Below are positions 12,222-20,880 of a DNA stretch of 64,000 nucleotides, piece by piece; within the stretch, counting starts at the first letter, position 1; every line of letters begins with the position of its first letter. The notes under the pieces were generated by a model. That model had not been told where the DNA came from, made no database searches, and saw only the letters and a program-made list of their open reading frames with translations. The translations under genes were made by a program, and so were the position numbers. Source of the DNA: Stenotrophomonas rhizophila (GTDB lineage: Bacteria; Pseudomonadota; Gammaproteobacteria; Xanthomonadales; Xanthomonadaceae); assembly GCF_001704155.1 (NCBI RefSeq), contig NZ_CP016294.1, forward strand, positions 1,423,501 to 1,487,500, read 5' to 3'.

Positions 12222-12674
12222 GTTTTCGGTGTTTCGGCCTCATTGGGCTACGTCGGAAACCGCCTCGTCACTTGCACAAGGTCGCATTTGTCCTGTCAAA
12301 AATGCTGCGCTCCTTATAGTCACAATGAACGTTGACAGGCAGGTGCACCCAACATAGCATCCCGGCCAACAGAGCCAAATCCCCTCCTGACCCAGCGTCA
12401 GTGACGGTTTGGCCTTTTTTTTGTCCGCTCGTACCTCAGAGCAGGAAAGCCGATTCCGATATGGGCAGCGCGTTGCTGGGGCTCCGACCAACACGCTCGG
12501 CTAAGATTTGCACAGTGGTGAACACCAAGTCGAGCGGCCAGCGCTTAAGGCCGGGAAGGCGCGGTATGCGGCTGAAAGAATGATGGCTATGATTCTCAGA
12601 TAGGCCTGGTGGGGATCGGTGCCGAGTTACCCAAGTCCCGTTGGCCCCTTTTCACCCTTAATCGCGGGGACGCC
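12222..12674. other. Gene-poor stretch downstream of tRNA-Thr
   Basis: About 450 bases without a convincing gene. GC content is lower than the surroundings. A terminator-like element lies at about 12373-12421 (gccaaa ... tttggc followed by eight T). The short open frames on both strands have no ribosome site or recognisable domain. No integrase and no copy of the tRNA 3' end were spotted, so an old integration event is possible but not shown. Confidence 0.5.
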
Positions 12675-13184
12675 ATGACAAGTGCGCTTCGGCTGTGCGT
12701 AGTAGTACTGTGCCTGCTTCTTGCTTCCTGCAAGGTGGATTACTCGGCGATCCGCGTGGCTCCGCCCAATGAACCTGTGGCGCATCTGGTCTCGGGACTC
12801 AACCGGGCGAGTGGTACGCCGGTCTATATCCTTGGCATCAACGGTAGTAAGTCAGGCGCTGTCCTTGGACGGGAGATGCTGATTCGTCCGGGCAAGAACA
12901 CGGTCAGGTTGTTTTACACGGGCGGAATGTATATCAGCGATGTCGAATTTGAGAGCGATTTCGAAGCGGGCGGGTATTACGTTGCCGAAGTTTTCCCGGA
13001 CGATTCCGCAAAGATGGCAACGTTCAGATTCACCCGGGTGTCAGCCGGTGAGTTCCAGACGTTCATGTGCCGTGCGCAGGCAGACCTTCAGAAGCGACTG
13101 AAGAACGTCAACCCGCAAGCGGCCCCTGCGTGCGATAGGCTGCGCCGACCGCAGTCGGCGGCCCCCGATGTAAAGGCGCTTTAA
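12675..13184 (+). CDS. Small lipoprotein, unknown function
   Basis: A 169-residue protein with a short lipoprotein signal and lipobox LLASC (Cys 20), then CKVDYSAIRV. The mature part shows strand-rich segments (VYILGINGSKSG, MLIRPGKNTVRLFY, GGYYVAEVFP), which suggests a small beta-sandwich anchored to a membrane. The start is ATG 12675 after a cggggacgcc context. Codon use is less biased than in neighbouring housekeeping genes, consistent with an accessory gene. No family recognised. Confidence 0.65.
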   Translation: MTSALRLCVVVLCLLLASCKVDYSAIRVAPPNEPVAHLVSGLNRASGTPVYILGINGSKSGAVLGREMLIRPGKNTVRLFYTGGMYISDVEFESDFEAGGYYVAEVFPDDSAKMATFRFTRVSAGEFQTFMCRAQADLQKRLKNVNPQAAPACDRLRRPQSAAPDVKAL

Positions 13185-13486
13185 GCCGCTTCTATCTTGG
13201 GCGGTCCCGCTTGGGCTCGGTCGATACCGGATCGGCCATCATTCCGGTTTTCTTTGGTAAGAGGCTCGCCGCCGACCACCCCGTGACATCACGAGCGTCG
13301 CGGTTTCCAGCCGCGCTGCAGTTGCCGAAGGTGCCCTACCACAGAGCCCGCGATCACCGCTCCAACGGTCAGGCGCGTCAACGGCATCAGGAGCTTCCCA
13401 AGGCGGTGATACAGCAGTGGGGGCAGATGGAGGGCCTTCAATGGCCGGTCGGAGTAAATCTATCCAACAACTGCATCAACGAGCGA
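13185..13486. other. Intergenic stretch with possible gene remnant
   Basis: No intact gene seen. On the minus strand (about 13300-13460) one frame reads as a plausible but start-less peptide (…LTRLTVGAVIAGSVVGHL…) that stops after GWKPRRS. This could be the decayed end of a membrane protein gene. It has no start codon with a ribosome site. Confidence 0.3.
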
Positions 13487-14806
13487 TTAATCCTGTTCCA
13501 CCGCCATGCTGACCCGGTTACGCCCGCCCGCCTTGGCCCGGTAGAGCGCCTCATCCGCGCGCGCGATCAATTCGGCCAGCAGCGGCTGGTCACTCCCCGG
13601 CAGCGCCTCACCCAGCGCGGCACCGATGCTCACCGTCACATTGATGCGCGCATCGCCAACATCAATCGGCGTGGCGGCCACGGCCTGGCGCATCCGTTCG
13701 GCCACCGCCGGCGCGTCCTCGACGGCAGGCGCCGCCAGCAGCGCGACGAACTCCTCCCCGCCAAAGCGCGCGAACAGGTCGCGCTCGCGCAGCGCCTCCC
13801 GGCAGCGCTTGGCTACTACCTTCAGCACTTCATCGCCCGCAGGATGACCGTGGCTGTCGTTGATTTTCTTGAAATGGTCGACGTCGACCATCAGCACGGC
13901 CACCGAATGACCGGTGGCTTCCCGCGCGGCGATGATCTGCGCGGAGCGCTCCTCAAAGTGGCGCCGGTTGGGAATGCCGGTCAACGGGTCGGAGGCGGCC
14001 AGGCGGCGCAGCTCGGCGGCCATCAGCAGTTCGGCGGTCACGTCAGTGAACAGCCAGATGCGCCCATATTCGCCGTTCCCACGTACGGGATGGGTATCCA
14101 CCTCGATGGTCCGTTCGCCCAGCGCCCAGTTCAAGGTGGAAGCAAAACTGACATTGCCCACCTGCGCGCCGTAAGCCTGCTCAAGCTCGGCGTGGTTGTC
14201 GCACCGCTGCCGCAGGGTACGCATGGGTTCGGCAAGGTCGCGCGCGCGGTGGTTACCAGGTGGGCAGCCCAGCAGGTCGGCGGCACGCTCGTTGATCACC
14301 GCGCTCACGCCGTCGCCTTCCATCAGCACGATGCCGGCGGGCACGCTCTCGACCAGATCGATGAACTGGTTCTGCACCGTCACTTCGCGCAGCTTTTCGC
14401 GCCGGGCGGAAAGCAGTCGTGCCACGCTCGTGGCAAGCAGCGGAACCTGTGGGGTCAACTGCGTAGCGGACGGCTCGCCTTTCCACAGCACCAGCAGGCC
14501 ACTCAGCGGTGCGCCGAGCGATGGCGCGGGCACGAACAGCAGCCGCGTCGGCGGACCATTCAATGCATGCAGCAGTGCGGTGGGCAAGCGGAATCCGGCG
14601 GCAGCCACGGGTTCCCCCGACCAGCTGTGCTCCAGGATGCCGCTACGGGCCAGGCTGAATCCGGAAAAAGGCATGGCCGGGAATGAAGCGGCCCAACCCG
14701 CCCAGCCATTGGCTTCAATCTCCACCGCCATGACCAGATCCGCACCGGAAGCGAGCTGGGCGAAGTGGCACAGGCCGGCGAGGGCGTCGCTGTCGGTAGT
14801 GCTCAT
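13487..14806 (-). CDS. GAF/PAS-GGDEF diguanylate cyclase
   Basis: A 439-residue soluble sensor-cyclase that makes c-di-GMP. Residues 1 to about 135 look GAF-like. About 150-265 form a PAS domain (start FIDLVESVPAGIVLMEGDG). The cyclase domain runs from about 275 with DPLTGIPNRRHF and an intact active site RFGGEEF near residue 363. An RERD inhibitory site stands exactly five residues before GGEEF, so product inhibition is expected. There are no membrane segments. Its ATG overlaps the stop of the RsbQ-like hydrolase gene by four bases (ATGA), so the two proteins are made together. By analogy with RsbQ-RsbP, the PAS domain is the probable docking site for that hydrolase (inference). Confidence 0.92.
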   Translation of the reverse strand: MSTTDSDALAGLCHFAQLASGADLVMAVEIEANGWAGWAASFPAMPFSGFSLARSGILEHSWSGEPVAAAGFRLPTALLHALNGPPTRLLFVPAPSLGAPLSGLLVLWKGEPSATQLTPQVPLLATSVARLLSARREKLREVTVQNQFIDLVESVPAGIVLMEGDGVSAVINERAADLLGCPPGNHRARDLAEPMRTLRQRCDNHAELEQAYGAQVGNVSFASTLNWALGERTIEVDTHPVRGNGEYGRIWLFTDVTAELLMAAELRRLAASDPLTGIPNRRHFEERSAQIIAAREATGHSVAVLMVDVDHFKKINDSHGHPAGDEVLKVVAKRCREALRERDLFARFGGEEFVALLAAPAVEDAPAVAERMRQAVAATPIDVGDARINVTVSIGAALGEALPGSDQPLLAELIARADEALYRAKAGGRNRVSMAVEQD

Positions 14807-15609
14807 GCCACGTTGCCCGCCAGGCGGCGCTCGAGGATACGCACGACTTCATCCGGGGCGGTCATGTGCGGAAGATGCCCCTCGGCCTCGATGACGTCCA
14901 GCGTGGCGGTCGGAATGGCCGCTTCCAGCCAATGACCGACCTGCACCGGCACGGCCATGTCGACCGCGGTCTGGATCACGTGCACGGGCCGGGTCAGTTG
15001 CGCGGCCAGTGATCGCATATCGGAATTGAAGATCGTGCGCGAGGTATTGAGCGCGATGTCCGGGCGCATCTGGAACAGCGTGCGCGAGAAGTCGGCCACC
15101 ACCTGCCCGTTGTCCACGCCTACCACCATCGGCGCGAACCCGGCCACCCAGGCCTGGTAGTTGGCGCTCATGCTGTCGAACAGGTTCTCCAGATCCGCTG
15201 CCTGGAAGCCGCCGGTGTAGCCGGTGTCATCCAGGTAACGCGGCGAGGCCCCAACGGTGACCAGCTGGTTGAACAGTTCCGGGCGGGCCACCGCGGCCAC
15301 CGCACCGATCATGCCGCTCATGGAATGGCCGACATACACGCAGTCGCGAAGCGCCAGGTCGTCCATGATCTCCAGCAGGTCGTCGGCATAGCCGAACAAC
15401 GATCCATGCCGGTCGAAATCGTAGGTGTCCGCACCGTTGGGCCCGCAACCGGCGAGGTCGAACGACACTACGTCGTAGCGCGCCTCGAACCACGGGCGCA
15501 GGGCGCTCCAGGCCGTCTGGTCGGTTCCGAAGCCATGGGCAAGGATGGCGACCTGACTGCCCTTGCCGCTACGGCGGCCATTGAATCTTTCAAAGCTGTT
15601 CACGCACAT
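14803..15609 (-). CDS. RsbQ-like alpha/beta hydrolase (KAI2/D14/RsbQ clade)
   Basis: A 268-residue cytosolic alpha/beta hydrolase. The oxyanion segment AHGFGTDQTAW near residue 28 is characteristic of the RsbQ/KAI2 group. The nucleophile elbow is GHSMSG (Ser near residue 98), with a likely acid in TAVDMAVP and the His in AEGHLPHM. In Bacillus subtilis, RsbQ is an accessory hydrolase needed by the PAS-phosphatase RsbP for energy-stress signalling. Here the gene is translationally coupled to a PAS-GGDEF cyclase instead, which suggests the hydrolase supplies or processes a small ligand for that PAS domain (inference). The ribosome site is weak; the start is ATG 15609. Confidence 0.85.
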   Translation of the reverse strand: MCVNSFERFNGRRSGKGSQVAILAHGFGTDQTAWSALRPWFEARYDVVSFDLAGCGPNGADTYDFDRHGSLFGYADDLLEIMDDLALRDCVYVGHSMSGMIGAVAAVARPELFNQLVTVGASPRYLDDTGYTGGFQAADLENLFDSMSANYQAWVAGFAPMVVGVDNGQVVADFSRTLFQMRPDIALNTSRTIFNSDMRSLAAQLTRPVHVIQTAVDMAVPVQVGHWLEAAIPTATLDVIEAEGHLPHMTAPDEVVRILERRLAGNVA

Positions 15610-15748
15610 CCAGTCATGGGCATTCGGCAGCTGCCGATACTAGGCCAGGCTGGCATGCGGGTCCATGACACATCGGCGCGCGCCAGGGTTTCGACCGGCC
15701 GCTGTTAACCTCGGCGTCAGGGCCGCACTCCGAGGGCGAACCGCGCCG

Positions 15749-16513
15749 TCAGACGCCCCAGGGAATGTCAGCCTCGCCAGCGGCCTGCTCGAATCGTGGG
15801 CGGCCGAACCAGTAGCCCTGCATCAGGCGGATGCCAAGATCGGACAGGCATCGCGCCTCATCCGCGGTTTCGATTCCTTCGGCGATCACCTCGATATCCA
15901 GCTCGTCGCACATCGACATCACCCCGGCCACGATCGCGCGTCGTGACCGGCTATGGTCGATGCCGCGGATCAACGCCATGTCCAGCTTGACGATATCGGG
16001 GTGAAAATCGGCCAGTAGGTTGAGGCCGGCAAAACCGGCGCCAAAGTCATCAATCGCCGTCTTGAAGCCGATACGTTTGTACTCGCTCAGGATCTCGGCC
16101 AGCCATGTGCCGTCGCTGACCTGCTCGCCCTCCACGGTCTCAAAGATGATCCGCTCTACTGGAAAGCCATACCGCTCGGCCGCCTGCAGGGTGGAGCGAA
16201 TGCATACTTCCGGCCGATAGATGGCATTGGGCAGAAAATTGATCGAAAGACAGGACGGCAGCTGCAACCCCGCCGCGATCCGGATGGCCTTTTCACGGCA
16301 CGCTTGGTCGAACGAATACCGGTTCTCGGCGGTCACGCGCGACAGCACCGTGTCGGCAGGTTCGCCCGCCGGACCGCGTACCAGCGCTTCGTGCGCGAAC
16401 ACCTTGCGCGCCTGTATGTCGACAATGGGCTGGAACGCGTAGCTGAAGTCGAACGGCAGCGGCTCCGCATCACGGCACAAGGCACATCCGGCTCGTGAGG
16501 GGGAAGAGGGCAT
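15749..16513 (-). CDS. EAL-domain c-di-GMP phosphodiesterase
   Basis: A 254-residue stand-alone EAL protein that cleaves c-di-GMP to pGpG. Catalytic motifs are intact: EALVRG near residue 43, SINFLPNA near 89, FETVEGEQ, AIDDFGAG near 152, VKLDM, VIAEGIET near 208 and LMQGYWFG. It starts with a short Cys-containing leader (CALC, residues 10-13). It precedes the RsbQ-like hydrolase and GGDEF cyclase genes on the same strand, 139 bases upstream, so synthesis and degradation of c-di-GMP are encoded side by side. No sensor domain of its own. Confidence 0.92.
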   Translation of the reverse strand: MPSSPSRAGCALCRDAEPLPFDFSYAFQPIVDIQARKVFAHEALVRGPAGEPADTVLSRVTAENRYSFDQACREKAIRIAAGLQLPSCLSINFLPNAIYRPEVCIRSTLQAAERYGFPVERIIFETVEGEQVSDGTWLAEILSEYKRIGFKTAIDDFGAGFAGLNLLADFHPDIVKLDMALIRGIDHSRSRRAIVAGVMSMCDELDIEVIAEGIETADEARCLSDLGIRLMQGYWFGRPRFEQAAGEADIPWGV

Positions 16514-16614
16514 GCAGTGGGGTCCGTCTTCAGGTCAGGCGGGAAGCTTAGCCGATGCCTGATCAGGGGCATGTGGATGCCGCGCCGTTGGCGCCTGCCC
16601 TTCAAGCCGCATCC

Positions 16615-16734
16615 TCAGCCCCTTGGCGGTGGTTCGCGCTTCCACCAGTCTCGACGTCCCTTCCCGGTGCGACGCGCACGCTCCCTGCGCTCGGCCTCCC
16701 GTTGCTCAAGGGGTGAGCGCTGGTCCGGCCCCAT
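16615..16734 (-). CDS. Possible 39-residue basic peptide
   Basis: A short frame (ATG 16734 to TGA 16615) encodes a strongly basic, Arg/Glu-rich peptide ending GRRDWWKREPPPRG. The composition is unlike random antisense of a gene because no gene lies opposite. No good ribosome site precedes it. The rest of 16514-16871 holds nothing recognisable apart from an AT-rich patch (gttaagtaaaaatacc) near 16775 that could be promoter for the next gene. Confidence 0.3.
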   Translation of the reverse strand: MGPDQRSPLEQREAERRERARRTGKGRRDWWKREPPPRG

Positions 16735-16871
16735 GAACAGGTGGCAGCGGACTGCCACCCTCCCACGGCCGTTAAGTAAAAATACCGGCCGACCGACCGT
16801 GCCTTTGCTGAGGCGACATCGGTTGGCCCGGTGGAAGCTGACATTCGTCAAGGTCAGCAGGGAAATCGAAA

Positions 16872-18584
16872 ATGACGACCACGATGTGGGACGCGGCTCC
16901 GGCTGTCGGTCTGGGTTTGATCCTCGCGCTGCTTCTTCAGGCATGCAACCGCGAGACCACGAGCACAACTCCCACCCCAGCACCTGCGGCTGCCCGCCCC
17001 GCGGAGCCGCCTGCAGCAACACCACCCAACATGCCGCCACCGAACCCGTGGCTGGCGGAGAGCGTCTACCCGACCTCCCACTTCAATCCAGCGGCAACCG
17101 ATTCGGTGCTGATCGCAGGGCCCGTCGGCAGCAGGAACCTGACTGCGGCGGACGTAGCGACCGTGCCCACGCTGATCACCTCCAATCCCACCATGAAGCG
17201 GGTGGGCGGGGAGGTGATCGCCTTTGCCAGCGGTGCGGTGGGTGTGCAGAAGATCCGGGTGACCGGTGACGCGTTCGAGGCGGTGGGCGGACTATTGCCT
17301 TACCCCGGCTTTGAAAAATCCGCCGCGATGGCTACGCCCACTGCGCTGGATGCTGCACTGACCCAGCTGGACGCCGCCTACCGGGCCAAGGACGAGACGA
17401 AGATTCTGGATGCGCTGAAAGGGCTGGGTGCCGCCGGCCTCAACATGGAAAGCGGCATCAACGGGGTGTACAACCTGTTTGATCGCGACGGCAACCACTA
17501 CTGCGTGTACGGAGGCACCCACGTGCTCAAGACAACCGATGGCAACCTAGTCGGTGACCCGCCGCGGATCGTAAAGACGGCCGACGTAGCCAAGGGCCTG
17601 CCGGCAGACGTCGCCAGGTCGGTTACCCGCATCATCGGCCTGAACATGACCTACGACGGCTTCCTGGCGGCAGCCGCGCCGGGAGCGTTGATCATCCTGG
17701 ACCGGGATCTGAACGTGAAGGCGTCAGTGACCTTCAATGGCGAGGCCGTCGACAACAGCATCGTGATCGATGAGAACAACGGCATCTACGTGGTCACCGA
17801 GAAGCACATGAACAAGGTGATCTGGAATGGGACCACATTGTCCACCGACGAAAAGGACGGCGCCTGGTCGTCCGCCTACGATTCCATGCCCGGCGAAAAA
17901 GCCTTGGCGATGGGTGCGATCTCGCGCGGCTCGGGCACCACCCCGACATTGATGGGATTCGGCAGCGACCCGGACAAACTGATCGTGATCGCCGATGCGG
18001 CTGAAACCGGCAGCAACGCAGTGGCGTTCTGGCGCGACGCGATTCCGGCAGGCTTCCAGCAAAAGCCGGGCACCCAGTCCAACCGTATCGCCGACCAGAT
18101 CCGCATCGATATCAGCCAGATGACCATCGAGCCCTCACCCAATGTGTTGGGATACGGCGTCGCATTCCTCAACAGTACGTATCCCAAACCGCTTCCGGCG
18201 GGTCCGGGCAATGCGTTCACCGGCGGGATCACCCGGCCGGCGCCGATTGGCATACAGAAGTTCAACTGGAACCCGGACAAGGACGCGTTCGAGAAGGCCT
18301 GGATCAACCATGAGGTCGACAACACCGACATCATGGTGCCGGTGGTCTCGGCCGCAACCGGGCTGCTGTACGCCGCGCACAAGGACAAGGGCGTCTACCA
18401 GTATGTCGGCCTGGACTGGTCAACGGGCGAGATCAAGTCGCGCTGGGTTTTCCCGGACGACAGCCGTCGTTGGAACGCCTTGGGCGGCATCACCACGGTC
18501 ATGGATAACGGTGACCTGATGATCGGCGGGGTATTCGCCGTCAAGCGGCTCAAGATCGGTGGTGGTGCTACCACGGTACGTTAG
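16872..18584 (+). CDS. Large lipoprotein, predicted beta-propeller-like, unknown function
   Basis: A 570-residue protein with a lipoprotein signal and lipobox LLQAC (Cys 25), followed by a Pro/Ala/Thr-rich linker to about residue 60. The mature part has repeated blade-like strands (GALIILDRDLNVKASVTF, NNGIYVVTEKHMNKVIW, TGLLYAAHKDKGVYQY), typical of propellers of the quinoprotein or SMP-30 type. No active site was recognised. The start is ATG 16872 with gggaaa upstream. It stands alone, converging on the TetR gene 21 bases downstream. Confidence 0.75.
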   Translation: MTTTMWDAAPAVGLGLILALLLQACNRETTSTTPTPAPAAARPAEPPAATPPNMPPPNPWLAESVYPTSHFNPAATDSVLIAGPVGSRNLTAADVATVPTLITSNPTMKRVGGEVIAFASGAVGVQKIRVTGDAFEAVGGLLPYPGFEKSAAMATPTALDAALTQLDAAYRAKDETKILDALKGLGAAGLNMESGINGVYNLFDRDGNHYCVYGGTHVLKTTDGNLVGDPPRIVKTADVAKGLPADVARSVTRIIGLNMTYDGFLAAAAPGALIILDRDLNVKASVTFNGEAVDNSIVIDENNGIYVVTEKHMNKVIWNGTTLSTDEKDGAWSSAYDSMPGEKALAMGAISRGSGTTPTLMGFGSDPDKLIVIADAAETGSNAVAFWRDAIPAGFQQKPGTQSNRIADQIRIDISQMTIEPSPNVLGYGVAFLNSTYPKPLPAGPGNAFTGGITRPAPIGIQKFNWNPDKDAFEKAWINHEVDNTDIMVPVVSAATGLLYAAHKDKGVYQYVGLDWSTGEIKSRWVFPDDSRRWNALGGITTVMDNGDLMIGGVFAVKRLKIGGGATTVR

Positions 18585-18605
18585 CGCGACGATCCGCGGC
18601 CACGC

Positions 18606-19217
18606 TCAGCGTGCGTGCGCGTCCCAAACCACCATCAACCGCTGGATGGCGGCGTCCATGGCCTTGAAGCTCATGCCATCGCGGGCCAGCGTGGTGAGAC
18701 CCAGCAGGAAGCTGTCGAACACGAACGCCAGTGAAGCGGGATCGGTCTCCGGCCTGAGATCGCCGCTCGCAATGGCGCGGTCCACGCAGGCCCGGATGCC
18801 GGCACGCGTGTGGGCGCGTGAGCGGGTAAGCGGCGTGGTCAGGGCCGAGAGTTCCGGCGATGGCGCGCTCATCACTCCCAGCGCGACCATGCAGCCCTTG
18901 GGGTGGCCGCGCTCGCACTGCATCTTCGCCGAGCGGCGCAACGCGAGCTCTACCGCTTCCCGGGGAGCCAACGAGGTGTCCCACAGGCAGTGGGTCACTT
19001 TCGCGAACGTGGCCAGGTAGCGCTCCATGCATTCCTTGAACAGCGCCTCCTTCGACCCGAACGCCGCGTAGAAGCTGGGCGCAGTGATGCCGCCCCCGAT
19101 GGCAGCCTTCAGCTGGGTCAACGAGGTGGATTCGTAGCCCTGTTCCCAGAACAGGTGAAGCGCCTCCTCGACGGCAGTATCGCGGTCGAAGCTGCGGGGT
19201 CTGCCCATCTGTGCCAT
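18606..19217 (-). CDS. TetR-family repressor (of the divergent MFS pump)
   Basis: A 203-residue regulator with an N-terminal helix-turn-helix (about residues 8-55: GRPRSFDRDTAVEEAL, then TSLTQLKAAIGGG and PSFYAAFGSKEALF), followed by an all-helical ligand-binding domain. ATG 19217 is preferred because ggag stands at good spacing (ccggagcacgccatg). ATG 19238 would add seven residues without a ribosome site. It is divergent from an MFS transporter, and the 185-base interval carries three related operator-like sites. It most likely represses both genes until a substrate of the pump binds. Confidence 0.88.
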   Translation of the reverse strand: MAQMGRPRSFDRDTAVEEALHLFWEQGYESTSLTQLKAAIGGGITAPSFYAAFGSKEALFKECMERYLATFAKVTHCLWDTSLAPREAVELALRRSAKMQCERGHPKGCMVALGVMSAPSPELSALTTPLTRSRAHTRAGIRACVDRAIASGDLRPETDPASLAFVFDSFLLGLTTLARDGMSFKAMDAAIQRLMVVWDAHAR

Positions 19218-19240
19218 GGCGTGCTCCGGTGTTGACATAA

Positions 19241-19364
19241 ATACTAGTCGATACAGAAAGTGTTGACAACGCGACCATGCCGGCAGTATATATACCGAAC
19301 GATACATAACGCAGGCGCTGACAGTGGCGCCTTTTTTTTTGCTCAGATATGTACCGATAGGTAT
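19241..19364. promoter_or_regulatory. TetR/MFS divergent promoter with three operator-like sites
   Basis: Three related 14-mers lie in the interval: atactagtcgatac (19241-19254), ataccgaacgatac (19292-19305) and gtaccgataggtat (19351-19364). They fit an ATAC/GTAC-n-GATAC/GGTAT half-site pattern. A plausible promoter toward the MFS gene is TTGACA (19263-19268), 18 bases, TATATA (19287-19292), and its start point falls in the second site. Binding by the adjacent TetR protein is inference. Confidence 0.55.
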
Positions 19365-19401
19365 GTATGTGACCCGGCAAGCCCCCGATGAAGGAAACTG
19401 T

Positions 19402-20613
19402 GTGAGCTCTTCCACCGCATCACCCCACGGCGAATCTCCTGCGCCACTCCCGATTGCCGCGCTGTTGGCGCTGGCGATGACCGGTTTCATCTGCATCGTG
19501 ACCGAAACCCTGCCGGCAGGGCTGCTGCCGCTCATGTCCGCCGGTCTCGACATCACCTCTGCAATGGCAGGCCAGACCGTCACCGCTTACGCGCTGGGAT
19601 CGGTGCTGGCTGCGATACCGCTGACCATCGCGACGCAGAAGTGGCGCCGGCGCAACGTACTGCTGCTCACCATCGTCGGCTTCCTGGTGTTCAATTCGAT
19701 TACTGCGCTTTCCAGCGACTACAGCCTGACTCTGGTGGCGCGATTTTTTGCCGGCGCGGCGGCGGGCCTGGCATGGAGCCTTCTGGCGGGGTACGCCCGG
19801 CGCATGGTGCAGCCCGAGCAGCAGGGAAGGGCAATGGCCATTGCCATGGTGGGTACGCCCATCGCTCTCTCGCTGGGTGTTCCGCTGGGAACCTGGATGG
19901 GCGGCCTGCTCGGCTGGCGGACGGCGTTTGCCGCGATGTCCGCGTTGACCATCATCCTTATCGTGTGGGTGCTGGTGAAAGTCCCGGATTACCCGGGTCA
20001 GTCGGCCGCGAAGCGTGTGTCACTGCGCAAGGTGCTTGGCACTCCCGGGGTGCGGCCCGTGCTTGCCACTGTGATGGCGTGGATGCTGGCGCACAACATC
20101 CTGTACACCTACGTGGCGCCGTTTGCCGCACACGCCGGCCTGGGGAACCGCGTGGACGTGCTGTTGCTGATCTTCGGCCTCGCCGCGCTGGTGGGCATCG
20201 GCATGACGGGCCGGTTGGTGGAGCGTCACCTGCGCAGTACCGTCCTGGTTTCACTGGCGACGTTCTTCGTGATCTGCGTGGTGCTGGCGCTGCTGCAGGG
20301 GCTGCAGCCGGTGGTCTACGCCTGCGTGGCGATCTGGGGGCTTACCTTCGGTGGCGCCGCGACGCTGCTGCAGACCGCGTTGGCCGACAGCGCAGGGGAG
20401 GGCGCGGATGTGGCGCTGTCACTCAATGTCGTGGCCTGGAACAGCGTCATCGCTGGCGGGGGCATGCTGGGCGGTGTGCTGCTGGAGCAATGGGGCGCAC
20501 AGACCTTTCCCGCCGCCATGGCCGTGCTGCTGGCGATCGGGTTCTGCATTGCGTGGCGTGCGCGGGTGCATGGATTTGCCGCCGGCAAGCGGTCAGTTGT
20601 AGCCGGGCATTGA
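19402..20613 (+). CDS. MFS transporter, DHA1-type (AraJ/YdhP-like) efflux pump
   Basis: An integral membrane protein of about 403 residues with 12 predicted helices. It has the DHA1-type loop motif after helix 2 (TIATQKWRRRN) and the segment GVPLGTWMGGLLGWR typical of helix 5. The GTG at 19402 has the ribosome site aaggaa five bases upstream and starts just before the short cytoplasmic leader. In-frame ATGs further upstream (19324, 19363) overlap the operator-like sites, so they are less likely. It probably exports a drug or sugar-like compound and is controlled by the divergent TetR gene. Confidence 0.85.
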   Translation: MSSSTASPHGESPAPLPIAALLALAMTGFICIVTETLPAGLLPLMSAGLDITSAMAGQTVTAYALGSVLAAIPLTIATQKWRRRNVLLLTIVGFLVFNSITALSSDYSLTLVARFFAGAAAGLAWSLLAGYARRMVQPEQQGRAMAIAMVGTPIALSLGVPLGTWMGGLLGWRTAFAAMSALTIILIVWVLVKVPDYPGQSAAKRVSLRKVLGTPGVRPVLATVMAWMLAHNILYTYVAPFAAHAGLGNRVDVLLLIFGLAALVGIGMTGRLVERHLRSTVLVSLATFFVICVVLALLQGLQPVVYACVAIWGLTFGGAATLLQTALADSAGEGADVALSLNVVAWNSVIAGGGMLGGVLLEQWGAQTFPAAMAVLLAIGFCIAWRARVHGFAAGKRSVVAGH

Positions 20614-20880
20614 TCGACCGCCAGGTTTGATCCCCGAACGGGGTGAACACTCTCCACCCGTACGAAGATGGATCAGACGAGCCAGGTGTGGGAGCGGCAG
20701 CTCTAGTGTGACCTTGCAGTCGCACAGCGACAGGCAGAACTGGCCCATTCAGCACTCGCTGTGGTCGATTCAAGACATGGCGGGTCTCAGCAGCCGCTTG
20801 CCCCAGAGGGGGTGCATGGGCGTTTCTATCCTGGGCGGGGTTCTGGTCTACTGGGGATCACGCATGCCCAAGGCTATCCC

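Noticed and set aside
12108..13184. Genomic island inserted at tRNA-Thr
   Set aside because: No integrase, transposase or duplicated tRNA end was seen; only the low gene density is suggestive.
19324..19401. Upstream ATG starts for the MFS transporter
   Set aside because: They overlap the promoter and operator-like sites; the GTG at 19402 has a clear ribosome site.
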